Positions 9,794-19,403 of a stretch of 64,000 bases of DNA are shown here, in pieces (the first letter of the stretch is position 1; every line of letters starts with the position of its first letter). The translations under genes and the position numbers were made by a program. Origin of the DNA: Thiomicrorhabdus indica (GTDB lineage Bacteria > Pseudomonadota > Gammaproteobacteria > Thiomicrospirales > Thiomicrospiraceae); assembly GCF_004293625.1 (NCBI RefSeq), contig NZ_CP033040.1, positions 2,185,001-2,249,000 of the forward strand, written 5' to 3'. The notes beneath the pieces are model-generated. The model did not search any database, was not told the origin of the DNA, and saw only the letters and a program-made list of their open reading frames with translations.

Positions 9794-10828
9794 TTAAGAG
9801 ATTAAATCTTGTAAAACACTGTCCATCGGATCACTCTCATCGACCAGAGCCTCAATGAGAACCCTTTGCTTAAGAAGCTTAACGGATAACAGAGCTGTAG
9901 AGGGAGCTGAAACTACACAGCTAAACGATAATATCGGCAACATCAATTCCAACGGCAAGTTTGAAGGTAGTAAATCAATCGAACTTGCTTGCAACCTCGA
10001 TACACCATTCTTTAACCATTCAAAATCAGAGACATCCCTAGGATGTTTTTTGACCGCTATATTTTGCCAATCAGAAGTATTTAGATAATCAATATATTGC
10101 TGTCGCAAAGCCTTACCTAAGTTTGATGGATGAGGCAAAATCACCAGCAAGTCGAAAGATTTTTGTAACAATAACTCTTCTTCAGCTGACACAAACTCAT
10201 TTAGCAAAGGTCTTAAATTAGAACTTGAATAATATTCCAGAGGAATTTTATGCACATCCACATTTTGATTAAGAAGCTTGCACGCCTTTTCGGGTTTCAG
10301 CAGCCAACCCTCAGTGATCCAATCACTGGCACCAACAGTGACTGGGTGTTTCCAATCAACCGGATACATTAAACGCTTAATCCAAGAATCTAAAACTCGA
10401 TCTCGCCAGGTCCGAGAACGCTGGCGACAAGTGTAACTAAATAAACCCTCATCTAAATAAATCCCTTTAACGCTAGGTTTATACCTTACCGCTTCCGTCA
10501 TAACGCATTGAAACTCAATCCTGCGATCGCTTCCCACAAACACTTGATCAGGTTTTAGTTTCGCAATAATTTTCTGAATATCTTGAATTTCATCCAAACG
10601 TCTTCGCCATTTTTGCCAAGCCCCTTTATATTTTCCATGAAACCCCCAAGCCTGCTTAAAGGGCGAATTTTCTAATTTAGCCAATGCTTGTAAAAATGGG
10701 TTTTCCTGACCATAAGTAAAATCGACGTACAACAAATAGCTCTCTTCATCTTGGCGATCTGTAGCAAACACAAAGCTATTCAGAAAATTCCATGGTGTTG
10801 CAACAATATAAACGGAACAAATACTCAC
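9794..10828 (-). CDS. Polysialyltransferase-like / GT52-like glycosyltransferase
   Basis: At 344 residues, it opens with SVYIVATPWNFLNSFVFA, an N-terminal strand and helix. The middle shows PDQVFVGSDRRIEFQC, then IYLDEGLFSYTCR (the DEG-Y element seen in bacterial sialyl- and polysialyltransferase-like proteins). Later come HPSNLG, KKHPRD and VSAPSTALLS, which match a GT-B nucleotide-sugar site. The start is GTG with AGAGGA upstream. It lies 15 bases from the downstream glycosyltransferase and 10 from the upstream ligase-like gene, so it is co-transcribed. The family call is from motif pattern only and the sugar is unknown. Confidence 0.6.
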   Translation of the reverse strand: MSICSVYIVATPWNFLNSFVFATDRQDEESYLLYVDFTYGQENPFLQALAKLENSPFKQAWGFHGKYKGAWQKWRRRLDEIQDIQKIIAKLKPDQVFVGSDRRIEFQCVMTEAVRYKPSVKGIYLDEGLFSYTCRQRSRTWRDRVLDSWIKRLMYPVDWKHPVTVGASDWITEGWLLKPEKACKLLNQNVDVHKIPLEYYSSSNLRPLLNEFVSAEEELLLQKSFDLLVILPHPSNLGKALRQQYIDYLNTSDWQNIAVKKHPRDVSDFEWLKNGVSRLQASSIDLLPSNLPLELMLPILSFSCVVSAPSTALLSVKLLKQRVLIEALVDESDPMDSVLQDLIS

Positions 10829-10838
10829 TAAAATCCTC

Positions 10839-12098
10839 TTAGCTTGCTGCCATACGATTGATAGATAATAATTTCCCTGTCATCAGAGCCATTAAAATTA
10901 AAAACGGCATGGTGCTTTGATTCAAATGGAACATAGTAATGCTCAAGAAAAAGTCCAGATATAAAAATACACTCACTGCACCAGCAACCGCAAGCGATTT
11001 CACTTCCAAATTACAAGAAACTAAACGTTTTGAAAAAAATCGTAAAAATGCCCACATCATGACTACTAGAGCGATAAATCCAACGACACCATGAAACGCT
11101 AAAGCTTGCAGGTATTGATTGTGCAAATGCTCGTAATGAATAAGCTCTGGAGTAATTGCTGCTTCACGAATTAAACGCTGCAACTCTGGCAGATAATTAA
11201 CTTCCCCAAATCCAAGCAACGGGTTTTCAAGAAATAAACGCCAACCTAATTGCCACATTTCAAAGCGTAACCCTAAAGAAGTGTTGGGATCATCCTCTAA
11301 AAAATAACTCTGTAAACTCTGTATGGTTAATAGCACTCTATGTTGAAAGGGTGTATCAAAAAAAAGAACAAACAATGTAATCAAAATTACAAAGGCTGCG
11401 GCACCCCAATAAAGTAAAGCCTGTTTTTGATAGATTTTCGCGAAGTGAAACAACACAAAAAAAAGTGCAAATGGTATCGCAACCCAACCGCCACGAGAAC
11501 CACTTAGAATAGAAATCATCACGCCTGCTAAAAAGCCAAGCAGTAAAAAAATTGACCAACCCCATTTAGCCTTGACTTGCAAACCTTGTGCCCAAATAGT
11601 ACCGGCCAGACTCACAAAACCAAACAGCAAGGATACATTCCCATAATACAGGGGGTGATCAAAAACATCGGTAGAAAGTCGACCTTCAAAATTATAGTTA
11701 CCGCCGCTCCATAGTGCATAAACTAGGTTACTAATGGAAGCGATAGCAACCATTCCCCAAAAATACTCAATTCGAAACGGCATCCTAGACAAGAACAGGA
11801 TAATGAGGCTAAAAAACAGAAATTTTACAGGCTCTTCAAGTAAAGATACCTGCTCAGAATGCACCACAAAACCCAATAGAAAAGAAAGAAAATAAAACAC
11901 AAGCGTGCCAGAAATCCAAAGCTCTTCCCTAGAAAATTGCCCCCGTATTGACTTACCTTGCTTAGCAATAAAAACAAAACTTGCCAACAACAAGACCAAC
12001 GGTAGTAAATTGAGCATTCTATCAAATGTAAAAAACACAGCACCGTACAGGAGCAATAGAGCCTGAAACGCAAACGAAAGGACTCTTTGAGCTGGCAT
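10839..12098 (-). CDS. O-antigen ligase / Wzy-type polymerase family membrane protein
   Basis: The 419-residue protein has about ten to twelve membrane segments and the Wzy_C/WaaL architecture. A large periplasmic loop follows SGSRGGWVAIP (about residue 205) and contains LGFGEVNYLPEL and YEHLHNQYLQAL, whose His-Asn-Gln is the usual ligase signature. It would join O-antigen or another lipid-linked glycan to lipid A-core on the periplasmic side, or polymerise it. The start is taken at the ATG at 12098, two codons inside a TTG-started frame; spacing to AGGAAA is long, so the start is uncertain. First gene of the minus-strand run, diverging from the 12166 gene. Confidence 0.8.
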   Translation of the reverse strand: MPAQRVLSFAFQALLLLYGAVFFTFDRMLNLLPLVLLLASFVFIAKQGKSIRGQFSREELWISGTLVFYFLSFLLGFVVHSEQVSLLEEPVKFLFFSLIILFLSRMPFRIEYFWGMVAIASISNLVYALWSGGNYNFEGRLSTDVFDHPLYYGNVSLLFGFVSLAGTIWAQGLQVKAKWGWSIFLLLGFLAGVMISILSGSRGGWVAIPFALFFVLFHFAKIYQKQALLYWGAAAFVILITLFVLFFDTPFQHRVLLTIQSLQSYFLEDDPNTSLGLRFEMWQLGWRLFLENPLLGFGEVNYLPELQRLIREAAITPELIHYEHLHNQYLQALAFHGVVGFIALVVMMWAFLRFFSKRLVSCNLEVKSLAVAGAVSVFLYLDFFLSITMFHLNQSTMPFLILMALMTGKLLSINRMAAS

Positions 12099-12165
12099 TA
12101 TCAAAATAAAAAAGTTTCCTAAGGTAAAATGAATCCCTCAATCGTCAAACAGGAAATCATAAAAC

Positions 12166-13038
12166 GTGTCATTAAAAAAAGAATTTGCAAAAATGTTCTT
12201 TCCTTGGAAAAACTGGGCAACAGTTCAATGGAGGTACTATTTCGGTTCTTATACTTCTTCGCCAAGTAAAGGGGTTATTGCATCCCTGACCTCTTATCCG
12301 GCACGCTTTAAAAGCTTGCATTTAACGCTTAAGTCACTGGCTCAACAAAAGGTATCCGCGGAGAAAATTCTTTTATGGATTGCCCATGAAGACAAAGCAC
12401 TGCTGCCAAAAAATGTTCTAAAGCTTGAAGAACAAGGCTTAGTTGAAATTCAATTTACCGAAGATACGAGATCCTATAAAAAAATAATTCCGGCTTTAGA
12501 AAGTTTTTCCAAAAAAACTATTATCACATTTGATGACGATGTATTTTATCCTCAAAACGCCATTTCAATGTTATTAGCGTTGCATGAAAGACACCCTACA
12601 AAAGTCATTGCTAACCGTACACATACAATTACCACAGATCCGGCCGGTAACATTTCGTCTTACCAACAATGGCAAAAAAATGCTCAAAATCTTGAATGTA
12701 CTCACCACACCTTCCAAACAGGTGTCGGCGGAGTGCTCTATCCACCGAATGTTTTCCTTCCTGAAGTCACAAATAAAACACTCTTTAAACAACTTACACC
12801 GCATGGCGATGATATTTGGCTTTACTGGATGATGCGTTTAAATGGTAAGGTTGCACTCAAAACAGACAATGATTTTGAATTTTACCACTGGCCATTCTCA
12901 CAAAAATTTGCACTCTATAAACAAAATGTCCGACAAGATGGTAATGATATCCAAATTCAAGCCATGCTCAAACATTTCGGCAATCCGTTGGCCATGCCTA
13001 TTGAAGCAAACACTTCTCACGAAGATAAAATCGCTTGA
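12166..13038 (+). CDS. Glycosyltransferase, GT-A fold
   Basis: At 290 residues, GVIASLTSYPARFKSLHLTLKSLAQQ is the typical opening of a family of LPS-locus transferases. The metal motif is TIITFDDDVFYPQNA (about residues 123-137), and GGVLYPPNVF and PHGDDIWLYWMMRL follow, giving the second acidic cluster. Start is GTG with AGGAAA nine bases upstream. It is the only plus-strand gene in this part of the cluster. Its 3' end overlaps the 3' end of the convergent glycosyltransferase gene by 22 bases. It carries a CCGGCCGG palindrome (12640). Acceptor unknown. Confidence 0.78.
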   Translation: MSLKKEFAKMFFPWKNWATVQWRYYFGSYTSSPSKGVIASLTSYPARFKSLHLTLKSLAQQKVSAEKILLWIAHEDKALLPKNVLKLEEQGLVEIQFTEDTRSYKKIIPALESFSKKTIITFDDDVFYPQNAISMLLALHERHPTKVIANRTHTITTDPAGNISSYQQWQKNAQNLECTHHTFQTGVGGVLYPPNVFLPEVTNKTLFKQLTPHGDDIWLYWMMRLNGKVALKTDNDFEFYHWPFSQKFALYKQNVRQDGNDIQIQAMLKHFGNPLAMPIEANTSHEDKIA

Positions 13039-14102
13039 TACACCCGATAATTGCCTACCACCATTTGGCTAACAGAAAATTTTTCTCTCATCAATTTCTG
13101 AGCATTATCAGCAAACTGGCGGCGAAGGGCTTCATCTTCAATCACACGCATGATGGCATTTTGCAAACTCATTGTTTCTGCCGGTGGAACTAACAAACCA
13201 TTCACGTTATCCTCCACCGCTTCAGGAATCCCACCAACAGCGCTAGCAACTATTGGCACACCTTGCTGAGAAGCTTGCAGCAAAGAGACTCCTAGCCCTT
13301 CCATTAAGGCCGGGTGCACCACTAAATCCAAACAACCAAACAGCGCCGGCATATCTTGCACAAATCCTGCGAATTGCACTGTATCTTGCAACTTCAAACG
13401 CTCAATTTCCATTTCCAGTTCTTGGCGGTATTTTCCCTGCCCAAAGAAAATTACTTTGATATTCGGATGCGTCTTTAATAATTCAGGCAAAATTTGAAGT
13501 AGATACTTATGCCCTTTTCTTTCAATCAATTGCGCGACCACGCCAATCACGAACGCATTTTCAGTCAGATTAAATCGTTGTTGAAATTTTTGAGCATGAC
13601 AACTGGAAGTGGCATCATCAGCCAAGGCACTTCGCACCGTAATGACATGCAACTTTGATAAACCCTGCGATAAAAGCACTTCTCGAATCCCGTCTGATAT
13701 GGTAATTACCTTTTGATAAAGACCATATTTCCACTTTGTCACCCAGCGACTTTCTGGGTTATCCACACGACGAGAAATCACCGCTGGGACTTTTGCAAGT
13801 TTTGCAGCAAGTCCACCAAATACATCTGCCCCCCGGCGGCTGTGAATATGCACCAAATCAGGCTGCACCGACTGAATCACTTTTTTGATTCGCCAAATGA
13901 GACCAATATCCAAGTCTCCACCGGCCGGTATCTCTATCACCTCAAAGCCTTGTGACTGCATTTCTTTGGCAATCGCACTGCCTCTGGTGGCCAATAAAAC
14001 ATTTTCCACGCCAAAGTCGTCACGCAATCCGCGCATAATGAACGTGACTTGCTTGGCACCGCCATAAAGGTGCTTACCTAATTCAATATGCACAATTCTC
14101 AT
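13017..14102 (-). CDS. Glycosyltransferase family 4 (LPS core type)
   Basis: This 361-residue GT-B protein has the N-terminal glycine-rich acceptor loop ELGKHLYGGAKQV and the second-domain strands VIGVVAQLIERKGHKYLL. It also has the donor-binding region HPALMEGLGVSLLQASQQGVP. The family EX7E motif appears as EX7Q (Glu to Gln at the second place), a variation worth noting. The ATG at 14102 overlaps the stop of the upstream heptosyltransferase gene as ATGA, so the two are translationally coupled; longer starts would run into that gene. Convergent overlap with 12166-13038 at the 3' end. Confidence 0.85.
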   Translation of the reverse strand: MRIVHIELGKHLYGGAKQVTFIMRGLRDDFGVENVLLATRGSAIAKEMQSQGFEVIEIPAGGDLDIGLIWRIKKVIQSVQPDLVHIHSRRGADVFGGLAAKLAKVPAVISRRVDNPESRWVTKWKYGLYQKVITISDGIREVLLSQGLSKLHVITVRSALADDATSSCHAQKFQQRFNLTENAFVIGVVAQLIERKGHKYLLQILPELLKTHPNIKVIFFGQGKYRQELEMEIERLKLQDTVQFAGFVQDMPALFGCLDLVVHPALMEGLGVSLLQASQQGVPIVASAVGGIPEAVEDNVNGLLVPPAETMSLQNAIMRVIEDEALRRQFADNAQKLMREKFSVSQMVVGNYRVYQAILSS

Positions 14103-15157
14103 TGCAATTTCTGCCATTCATTCGCCACAAGTTCTGGGGTAAGAGATTGCATGCAATCAAACCGGCCTTCGCAGGTCGGATTGCGACGACATGGCGAGCA
14201 ATCCATTTTTTGATATAACACCTTAGACTTTCCAGACCGTGTATCCGAATAAGGTAAAGTCGAACCAAAAAGAGCGAGAGTCGGTTTATTTTCAGCAATT
14301 CCCATATGCGTCAGTCCGGTATCAACACCAATCACGCCACTCGAATGACGAATCACCGCAATAGCTTCTTGTATCGAAGTTTTGCCAACCAAATTCACCA
14401 CATTTTCTGGCATGGACTGCATTAAATCTTCTGCCGCTTCAATATCACCTGGCCCACCTAAAACGGCAATCTTAAAAGACTCTTTTTCACCGGCCGGTAC
14501 TTGTGCCCCTAGGGGTAGAATCTTCGTGAGCTGTTGCCAAGATTTATTAAACCAATGTTTTTGAGGCCGAGTAGTAAAAGGGCAAAACACCATATAATTT
14601 TCACCGAGTAGCGATTGAATATTTGCCCAATTAGGCGTATTCAGTTTTGAAGGCAAATTCATCGAAAAATCAAGGCGCATATCCCCCAAAAATTGTGCCA
14701 TCGCTTGATATTCAGAACTGATCAACTCGCCATCCACAGCACTGCCGTCAACAACTTTATCCATCCACCTCTGCGATCCTTCACGAGAATTCAGTCCGAA
14801 TTTACGCCAAGCCTCAGACCATTTAACAATCGCCCCACTTTTCGCCAAACCTTGTAAATCAATCGCCAAATCAAACTTTTTTGCACGTATATCACGTTTA
14901 AACGCTCGAATTTCTTGCCAAAGTGACCACCATTGAAAAGTTTTAAACGCTTTTTTCCACTTTCCTTTGGGGACAACAATTATCTCATCCAATAAATCAT
15001 GTCCTTGCAAAACATCTGCAAATTCAGGTTGGACAACCCAGCTAATCTTCGCGTCAGGGTAAAGTGATTTAAGAGACTGAAGAATAGGCGAAGCCATAAC
15101 AATATCGCCCATTGCACTCATACGAACTACTAGAATTTTTTTTACAGATGCACTCAT
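14099..15157 (-). CDS. Glycosyltransferase family 9 (lipopolysaccharide heptosyltransferase)
   Basis: At 352 residues, the opening KKILVVRMSAMGDIVMASPIL is the hallmark of ADP-heptose:LPS heptosyltransferases (WaaC/WaaF/WaaQ). DLAIDLQGLAKSGAIVKW resembles WaaC. The donor site is VIGVDTGLTHMGIA, followed by LFGSTLP and the Cys-rich tail CSPCRRNPTCEGRFDCM common in GT9. It adds L-glycero-D-manno-heptose to the inner core at the cytosolic face. This fits hldE and gmhA, which make the donor, a few kilobases away on the other strand. It overlaps the downstream GT4 gene by four bases. WaaC versus WaaF cannot be settled by eye. Confidence 0.9.
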   Translation of the reverse strand: MSASVKKILVVRMSAMGDIVMASPILQSLKSLYPDAKISWVVQPEFADVLQGHDLLDEIIVVPKGKWKKAFKTFQWWSLWQEIRAFKRDIRAKKFDLAIDLQGLAKSGAIVKWSEAWRKFGLNSREGSQRWMDKVVDGSAVDGELISSEYQAMAQFLGDMRLDFSMNLPSKLNTPNWANIQSLLGENYMVFCPFTTRPQKHWFNKSWQQLTKILPLGAQVPAGEKESFKIAVLGGPGDIEAAEDLMQSMPENVVNLVGKTSIQEAIAVIRHSSGVIGVDTGLTHMGIAENKPTLALFGSTLPYSDTRSGKSKVLYQKMDCSPCRRNPTCEGRFDCMQSLTPELVANEWQKLQ

Positions 15158-15182
15158 AATGCCAAGATAACCACGAGGAATT

Positions 15183-15211
15183 TTTAATCAATTAGGAATG
15201 ATGGCTATAAT
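15183..15211 (+). promoter_or_regulatory. Putative promoter of the msbA-lpxL-hldE-gmhA unit
   Basis: A perfect TATAAT (15206-15211) is preceded at 17 bases by a weak -35 (TTTAAT). It lies in the intergenic gap between the divergent heptosyltransferase gene and msbA, 58 bases before the msbA start. Confidence 0.5.
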
Positions 15212-15268
15212 ACCGGTTTCAATCTGCTAAACGATACAAATTTACGTCCAACACCAAAAAGGTTTCCC

Positions 15269-17005
15269 TTGATTGCCGACCCGAAAACCATCGCACTTTA
15301 TAAGCGTTTATTAACCTATATCCGCCCCTATTGGAAGGCTGTGGCGATTACGATTGTTGCACTATTTATCACTGCGGCTATGACACCGTTGCTACCCGCA
15401 CTTTTAAAAGATGTCGTGGATGAGAGTTTGATTGCAAAAAATGAAGAAGCGATTACAACCATCCCTTTGTTGATTATTTTGATTTTTATGGTTCGAGGAT
15501 TTGCCGAATATGCCAGTAAAGTCGCTGGAGAATGGGTTGCCCACAAAGCTATTCAAGCCATTCGTTCAGAATTATTTGCCAAAATCCAACGCCTGAGTGA
15601 AACCACTCATCGCGAATATACCGAAGGCAAACTTCTCTCAAAAATCACCTATGACGTACCGCAAGTAGGCGCTACACTTAGCCAAGCTTGGATTGTCATC
15701 ATTAAAGAATCTTTGATTGTTTCAGGGTTACTAGGCTTTTTGTTTTACACCACGTGGCAACTCACCCTATTGATTATCGTCATCGCTCCGATTGTCGCCC
15801 TTGTCTTTAACCGCGCCAGTAAACTCATGCGCAAATCCAATAAGAATATTCAAGCCAGTATGGGCGTTTTGACTCAACGATTAGGAGAGAGTCTTAAAGG
15901 TCATAAAGAAATCAAAATGTATGGTGCACAATCGTATGAACAAGCCCGATTTGATGACGCCTCGGAAACTTTCCGTAAACACACCATGAAATCTGCTCGG
16001 GTTGCAGCGGCAAACGTACCAGTCATACAATTAATTGCTTCAGTATCCCTGGCGGGAGTCATTTATGTCGCTTCAGTCATGTCTGCCAACGACCAGTTAA
16101 CCACGGGTGAGTTTATTGCCTTTATCACCGCCATGGTGATGATATTCGACCCAATTCGTCGTTTGACCAATATCAACGCGACCATTCAACGCGGTATGGC
16201 CGCTGCAGAAAGTATTTTTGACGTTCTAGACCATCGAGAAGAACCCAATTCTGGCACTCAGAAACTTGAAAACAAACTATTGCCAATCTATTTTAAAAAT
16301 ATTGAGTTTGCGTATGGTCATGAACGTTTATTTAAAGACTTTTCATTAACAATACCGGCCGGTAAAAGTTTAGCTCTAGTTGGCTCCTCAGGAAGTGGAA
16401 AAACCACTTTGGTTAATTTGCTTACCCGATTTTATGACCCTAAAGACGGCGAAATTTTAATTGGAAACCAAAATATTCATAATGTAGAAACAACCTCTTT
16501 ACGTGACCAAATCGCTTATGTCAGCCAAAACGTTGTCCTGTTTAATGACACCATTGCCGCAAATATCGCCTATGGAAAATCAGGCATTCCAGAGGAAGAC
16601 ATTATTAAGGCTGCCCAAAACGCACACGCTTGGGAATTTATTGAAAGTTTACCGGCCGGCTTGGATACGATGATTGGTGAAAATGGTGCCAGTCTCTCCG
16701 GTGGTCAACGTCAACGCATTGCTATCGCTCGTGCGTTTCTAAAGAATGCCCCGATTCTAATTTTAGACGAAGCAACTTCCGCACTGGACAACGAAAGCGA
16801 ACGACAAATTCAATTGGCGATGGAGCAACTCAAACAAAACCGTACGGTCATTATGATTGCACACCGTTTAACCACCATTGAAAATGCCGACCACATCATT
16901 GTATTAGATCACGGCAAGTTAATAGAACAAGGAACACATCAACATTTACTCGGTAAAAAAGGCTACTACGCAACACTTTATCAAACGGGAAATCTCTCTG
17001 AATGA
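15269..17005 (+). CDS. msbA: Lipid A-core flippase, ABC transporter MsbA
   Basis: A 578-residue half-transporter with six membrane helices (about 1-310) and an ATPase domain. Walker A is GSSGSGKTT from residue 372, followed by the Q-loop YVSQNVVLFNDTIAANIAYG, the signature LSGGQRQRIA, Walker B ILILDEATSALD and the H-loop AHRLTT. It flips lipid A-core across the inner membrane. Length agrees with E. coli MsbA (582). The start is TTG with AAAAAGG six bases upstream; the next ATG falls inside the first helix. Its stop overlaps the next gene's start (ATGA), showing coupling with the acyltransferase. Two CCGGCCGG palindromes (16355, 16652) encode PAG in the ATPase part. Confidence 0.95.
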   Translation: MIADPKTIALYKRLLTYIRPYWKAVAITIVALFITAAMTPLLPALLKDVVDESLIAKNEEAITTIPLLIILIFMVRGFAEYASKVAGEWVAHKAIQAIRSELFAKIQRLSETTHREYTEGKLLSKITYDVPQVGATLSQAWIVIIKESLIVSGLLGFLFYTTWQLTLLIIVIAPIVALVFNRASKLMRKSNKNIQASMGVLTQRLGESLKGHKEIKMYGAQSYEQARFDDASETFRKHTMKSARVAAANVPVIQLIASVSLAGVIYVASVMSANDQLTTGEFIAFITAMVMIFDPIRRLTNINATIQRGMAAAESIFDVLDHREEPNSGTQKLENKLLPIYFKNIEFAYGHERLFKDFSLTIPAGKSLALVGSSGSGKTTLVNLLTRFYDPKDGEILIGNQNIHNVETTSLRDQIAYVSQNVVLFNDTIAANIAYGKSGIPEEDIIKAAQNAHAWEFIESLPAGLDTMIGENGASLSGGQRQRIAIARAFLKNAPILILDEATSALDNESERQIQLAMEQLKQNRTVIMIAHRLTTIENADHIIVLDHGKLIEQGTHQHLLGKKGYYATLYQTGNLSE

Positions 17006-17937
17006 CGACAGATCCAACTTTTGACAAACGCTTTTTAACGCCCAAATATTGGGGAATATGGCTGGGCATCGGTTGTTTGAAACTACTTAGCTGGCTTCCC
17101 TATTCAGCCAAATTCGCCACCGGCCGGTTAATTGGGCGTTTAATGTATCGAATTGCCCGAAAAAGACGCAAAATTGCTGAGAAAAATCTTGAAATCGCTT
17201 TTCCAGAAAAAACGCCTGCTCAGCGCCAACGGCTTTGCAAACAACATTTTGAATCACTCGGCATGAGTTTTTCCGAAATGGCATTAGTTTGGTACGGTGA
17301 CCACAAAACAAACCATGCAAATGCCTTTGAAAGATCACTTGTGGAATTCACCGGCCGGGAACATTTGGAATCCGCACTGTCTAAAGACAAAGGGGTTTTG
17401 TTACTTTCGCCGCACTTTACCACGCTTGAACTGACCGGATTATTCCTTTCCTTCTTGACCCATTATCATGCTGTCTACCGCCCTCATAACAACCCTTTGA
17501 TGGATTATTTAATTGCCAAAGGTCGCAGCATTCAATTTGATAATGGTGAAACCGTGGAACCGGTTGCCAATTCAAACACTCGAAAAATGCTCAAAATATT
17601 GAAATCAGGTGAAGCCATGACCCTTCTGCCCGATCAAAAATATCGTGCGAAAGGCACTGTTCAAGTGCCTCTTTTTAGCAAAAATTGTCCAAGTAATCCG
17701 GCAACCTCCAAAATCGCAAAACTGACTCAATGTTTGGTCGTCCCACTGTTTACACGCAGAATTCAAACCGATCAGGGAGTTCGCTATCAAGTCGAATTTT
17801 TACCGGCACTCGAAAACTTTCCAAGCGGTGATGACATTGCAGATACTGCAAGACTTCATCGACTCTATGAAACCGCGATACGCATGACTCCAGAACAATA
17901 TCTCTGGGTCCACAATCGCTGGGATTTAAAACTTTAG
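17002..17937 (+). CDS. lpxL: Lipid A biosynthesis late acyltransferase (LpxL/HtrB family)
   Basis: At 311 residues, it has an N-terminal membrane anchor (IWLGIGCLKLLSWLPY) and a cluster of basic residues (RIARKRRKIAEKNL). The catalytic H-X4-E is at SPHFTTLEL (His138, Glu143). The DQKYRAKGTVQVPLFSK segment and WVHNRWDLK near the C-terminus complete the LpxL pattern. It adds the secondary lauroyl-type chain to Kdo2-lipid A at the inner face of the membrane. The start overlaps the msbA stop, so lipid A acylation and export are co-expressed. LpxL rather than LpxM or LpxP is a best guess. Two CCGGCCGG palindromes (17120, 17351). Confidence 0.9.
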   Translation: MTTDPTFDKRFLTPKYWGIWLGIGCLKLLSWLPYSAKFATGRLIGRLMYRIARKRRKIAEKNLEIAFPEKTPAQRQRLCKQHFESLGMSFSEMALVWYGDHKTNHANAFERSLVEFTGREHLESALSKDKGVLLLSPHFTTLELTGLFLSFLTHYHAVYRPHNNPLMDYLIAKGRSIQFDNGETVEPVANSNTRKMLKILKSGEAMTLLPDQKYRAKGTVQVPLFSKNCPSNPATSKIAKLTQCLVVPLFTRRIQTDQGVRYQVEFLPALENFPSGDDIADTARLHRLYETAIRMTPEQYLWVHNRWDLKL

Positions 17938-17945
17938 GATTTACC

Positions 17946-19403
17946 ATGCTCGATTTTTCAAACGCTAGGATTTTAGTCATTGGAGACGTCATGCTTGACC
18001 AATATTGGTCTGGCCCAAGTGAGCGCGTTTCCCCAGAAGCGCCTGTTCCAGTGGTAAAAATTAAAAACGATGAAGTTCGCTTAGGAGGTGCTGCAAACGT
18101 CGCCTTAAACTTGAAAGCTTTGGGGGCTCAGGTTGAAATCGCAGGCGTTATTGGAAAAGATAGTGCTGGTGAAGAATTAACCAATGCACTGAATCAGTAT
18201 GGAATTTCAACTCACTTTTATCTTGGCAGTACTCCAACCATTCGTAAATTGCGCATATTGAGCCGGCATCAACAACTACTGCGCATGGACTTTGAAGAAA
18301 CACTCCCACCGGAAGATAGCCTAATCTTTACAACTCAAACCCTGCCCTTGCTTAAGAACTTTGATCTCGTGTTAATTTCCGACTACGGCAAAGGATGTCT
18401 AAATGAAGTTCAAAGACTCATTCAAAAATCGAATGAACTTCAAATTAAAACCTTTATCGACCCGAAAGGTGATTGCTACGAGAAATACCGTGGAGCAACC
18501 TTAATCAAACCGAATCAGTCTGAATTTTGCCAAATCACAGGCAGCTTCAATGATGAAAATGACTTTGACATCAAAGCAGCACACCTCATCGAGAAACTAA
18601 AAATTGAACACCTTTTAGTCACCCGAAGTGAGCATGGCATGGCACTGTTCGGTAAAACCAATACACCTTACAAAATCGCGACTCGCGCTCAAGACGTCTA
18701 TGATGTCACTGGTGCCGGAGATACCGTGATTGCTACCTTAGCAGCTGCTTTTGCAAACGGAAAAAACCTCCAAGAATCTGTAAATTTGGCCAATATGGCC
18801 GCCGGCATTGTCGTCGCTAAAGTCGGAACTGCAACGGCATCCATAGCAGAACTGAATGACCAATTTTCTCAATCGCAACGTCATCAAGGCTATGTCTCTC
18901 CTTCCAAAGAGCAGCTTAAGGAATTGGTTGAGCAGGCACAACAGCAGGGACAAAAAGTGGTCTTTACCAATGGTTGCTTTGATATCTTGCACTCTGGACA
19001 TGTTCGCTATTTAGATGAGGCAGCCAAACAAGGAGACAAACTGATTATCGCCGTCAACACTGATGAGTCGGTGCAAACCCTTAAAGGTCCATCGCGTCCA
19101 ATTATTCCTTTAGAAAACCGTATGGAACTTCTCGCGTCTTTGAGTTTTGTCGATTGGGTTGTGCCATTTTCAGAAGAAACGCCACGTGACCTGATTTGCT
19201 ACTTACAACCCGATGTTTTAGTGAAAGGTGGCGACTATCAACCGCATGAAATTGCTGGCTGTGATTGTGTATGGGAAAATGGTGGAGAGGTGAAAATTTT
19301 AAGCTTTTGGGACGGTTTTTCCACCAGCAATATTGTTGAACGCATTCAAACTAGCTTGGATGACAATCGCTCAAGTCAAAATAATGCTAAAGGTGATGCA
19401 TAA
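17946..19403 (+). CDS. hldE: Bifunctional heptose 7-phosphate kinase / heptose 1-phosphate adenylyltransferase
   Basis: At 485 residues, it fuses a ribokinase-fold kinase (about 1-320) and a nucleotidyltransferase (about 340-475). The kinase has GDVMLDQYWSG near the N-terminus, VRLGGAANVALNL, and the anion hole VTGAGDTVIATLAAA. The transferase has FTNGCFDILHSGHVRYL and FSTSNIVERI. It makes D-beta-D-heptose 1,7-bisphosphate and later ADP-heptose for the LPS inner core. It follows the acyltransferase after 8 bases and shares one base with gmhA (TAATG), so heptose precursor genes are coupled. Length equals E. coli HldE (477) within a few residues. Confidence 0.96.
   Translation: MLDFSNARILVIGDVMLDQYWSGPSERVSPEAPVPVVKIKNDEVRLGGAANVALNLKALGAQVEIAGVIGKDSAGEELTNALNQYGISTHFYLGSTPTIRKLRILSRHQQLLRMDFEETLPPEDSLIFTTQTLPLLKNFDLVLISDYGKGCLNEVQRLIQKSNELQIKTFIDPKGDCYEKYRGATLIKPNQSEFCQITGSFNDENDFDIKAAHLIEKLKIEHLLVTRSEHGMALFGKTNTPYKIATRAQDVYDVTGAGDTVIATLAAAFANGKNLQESVNLANMAAGIVVAKVGTATASIAELNDQFSQSQRHQGYVSPSKEQLKELVEQAQQQGQKVVFTNGCFDILHSGHVRYLDEAAKQGDKLIIAVNTDESVQTLKGPSRPIIPLENRMELLASLSFVDWVVPFSEETPRDLICYLQPDVLVKGGDYQPHEIAGCDCVWENGGEVKILSFWDGFSTSNIVERIQTSLDDNRSSQNNAKGDA

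Noticed and set aside
9047-14102. The glycosyltransferase block as a recently acquired genomic island
   Set aside because: No tRNA, integrase, IS or direct repeats flank it; it carries the genome's CCGGCCGG palindromes, as do its neighbours.
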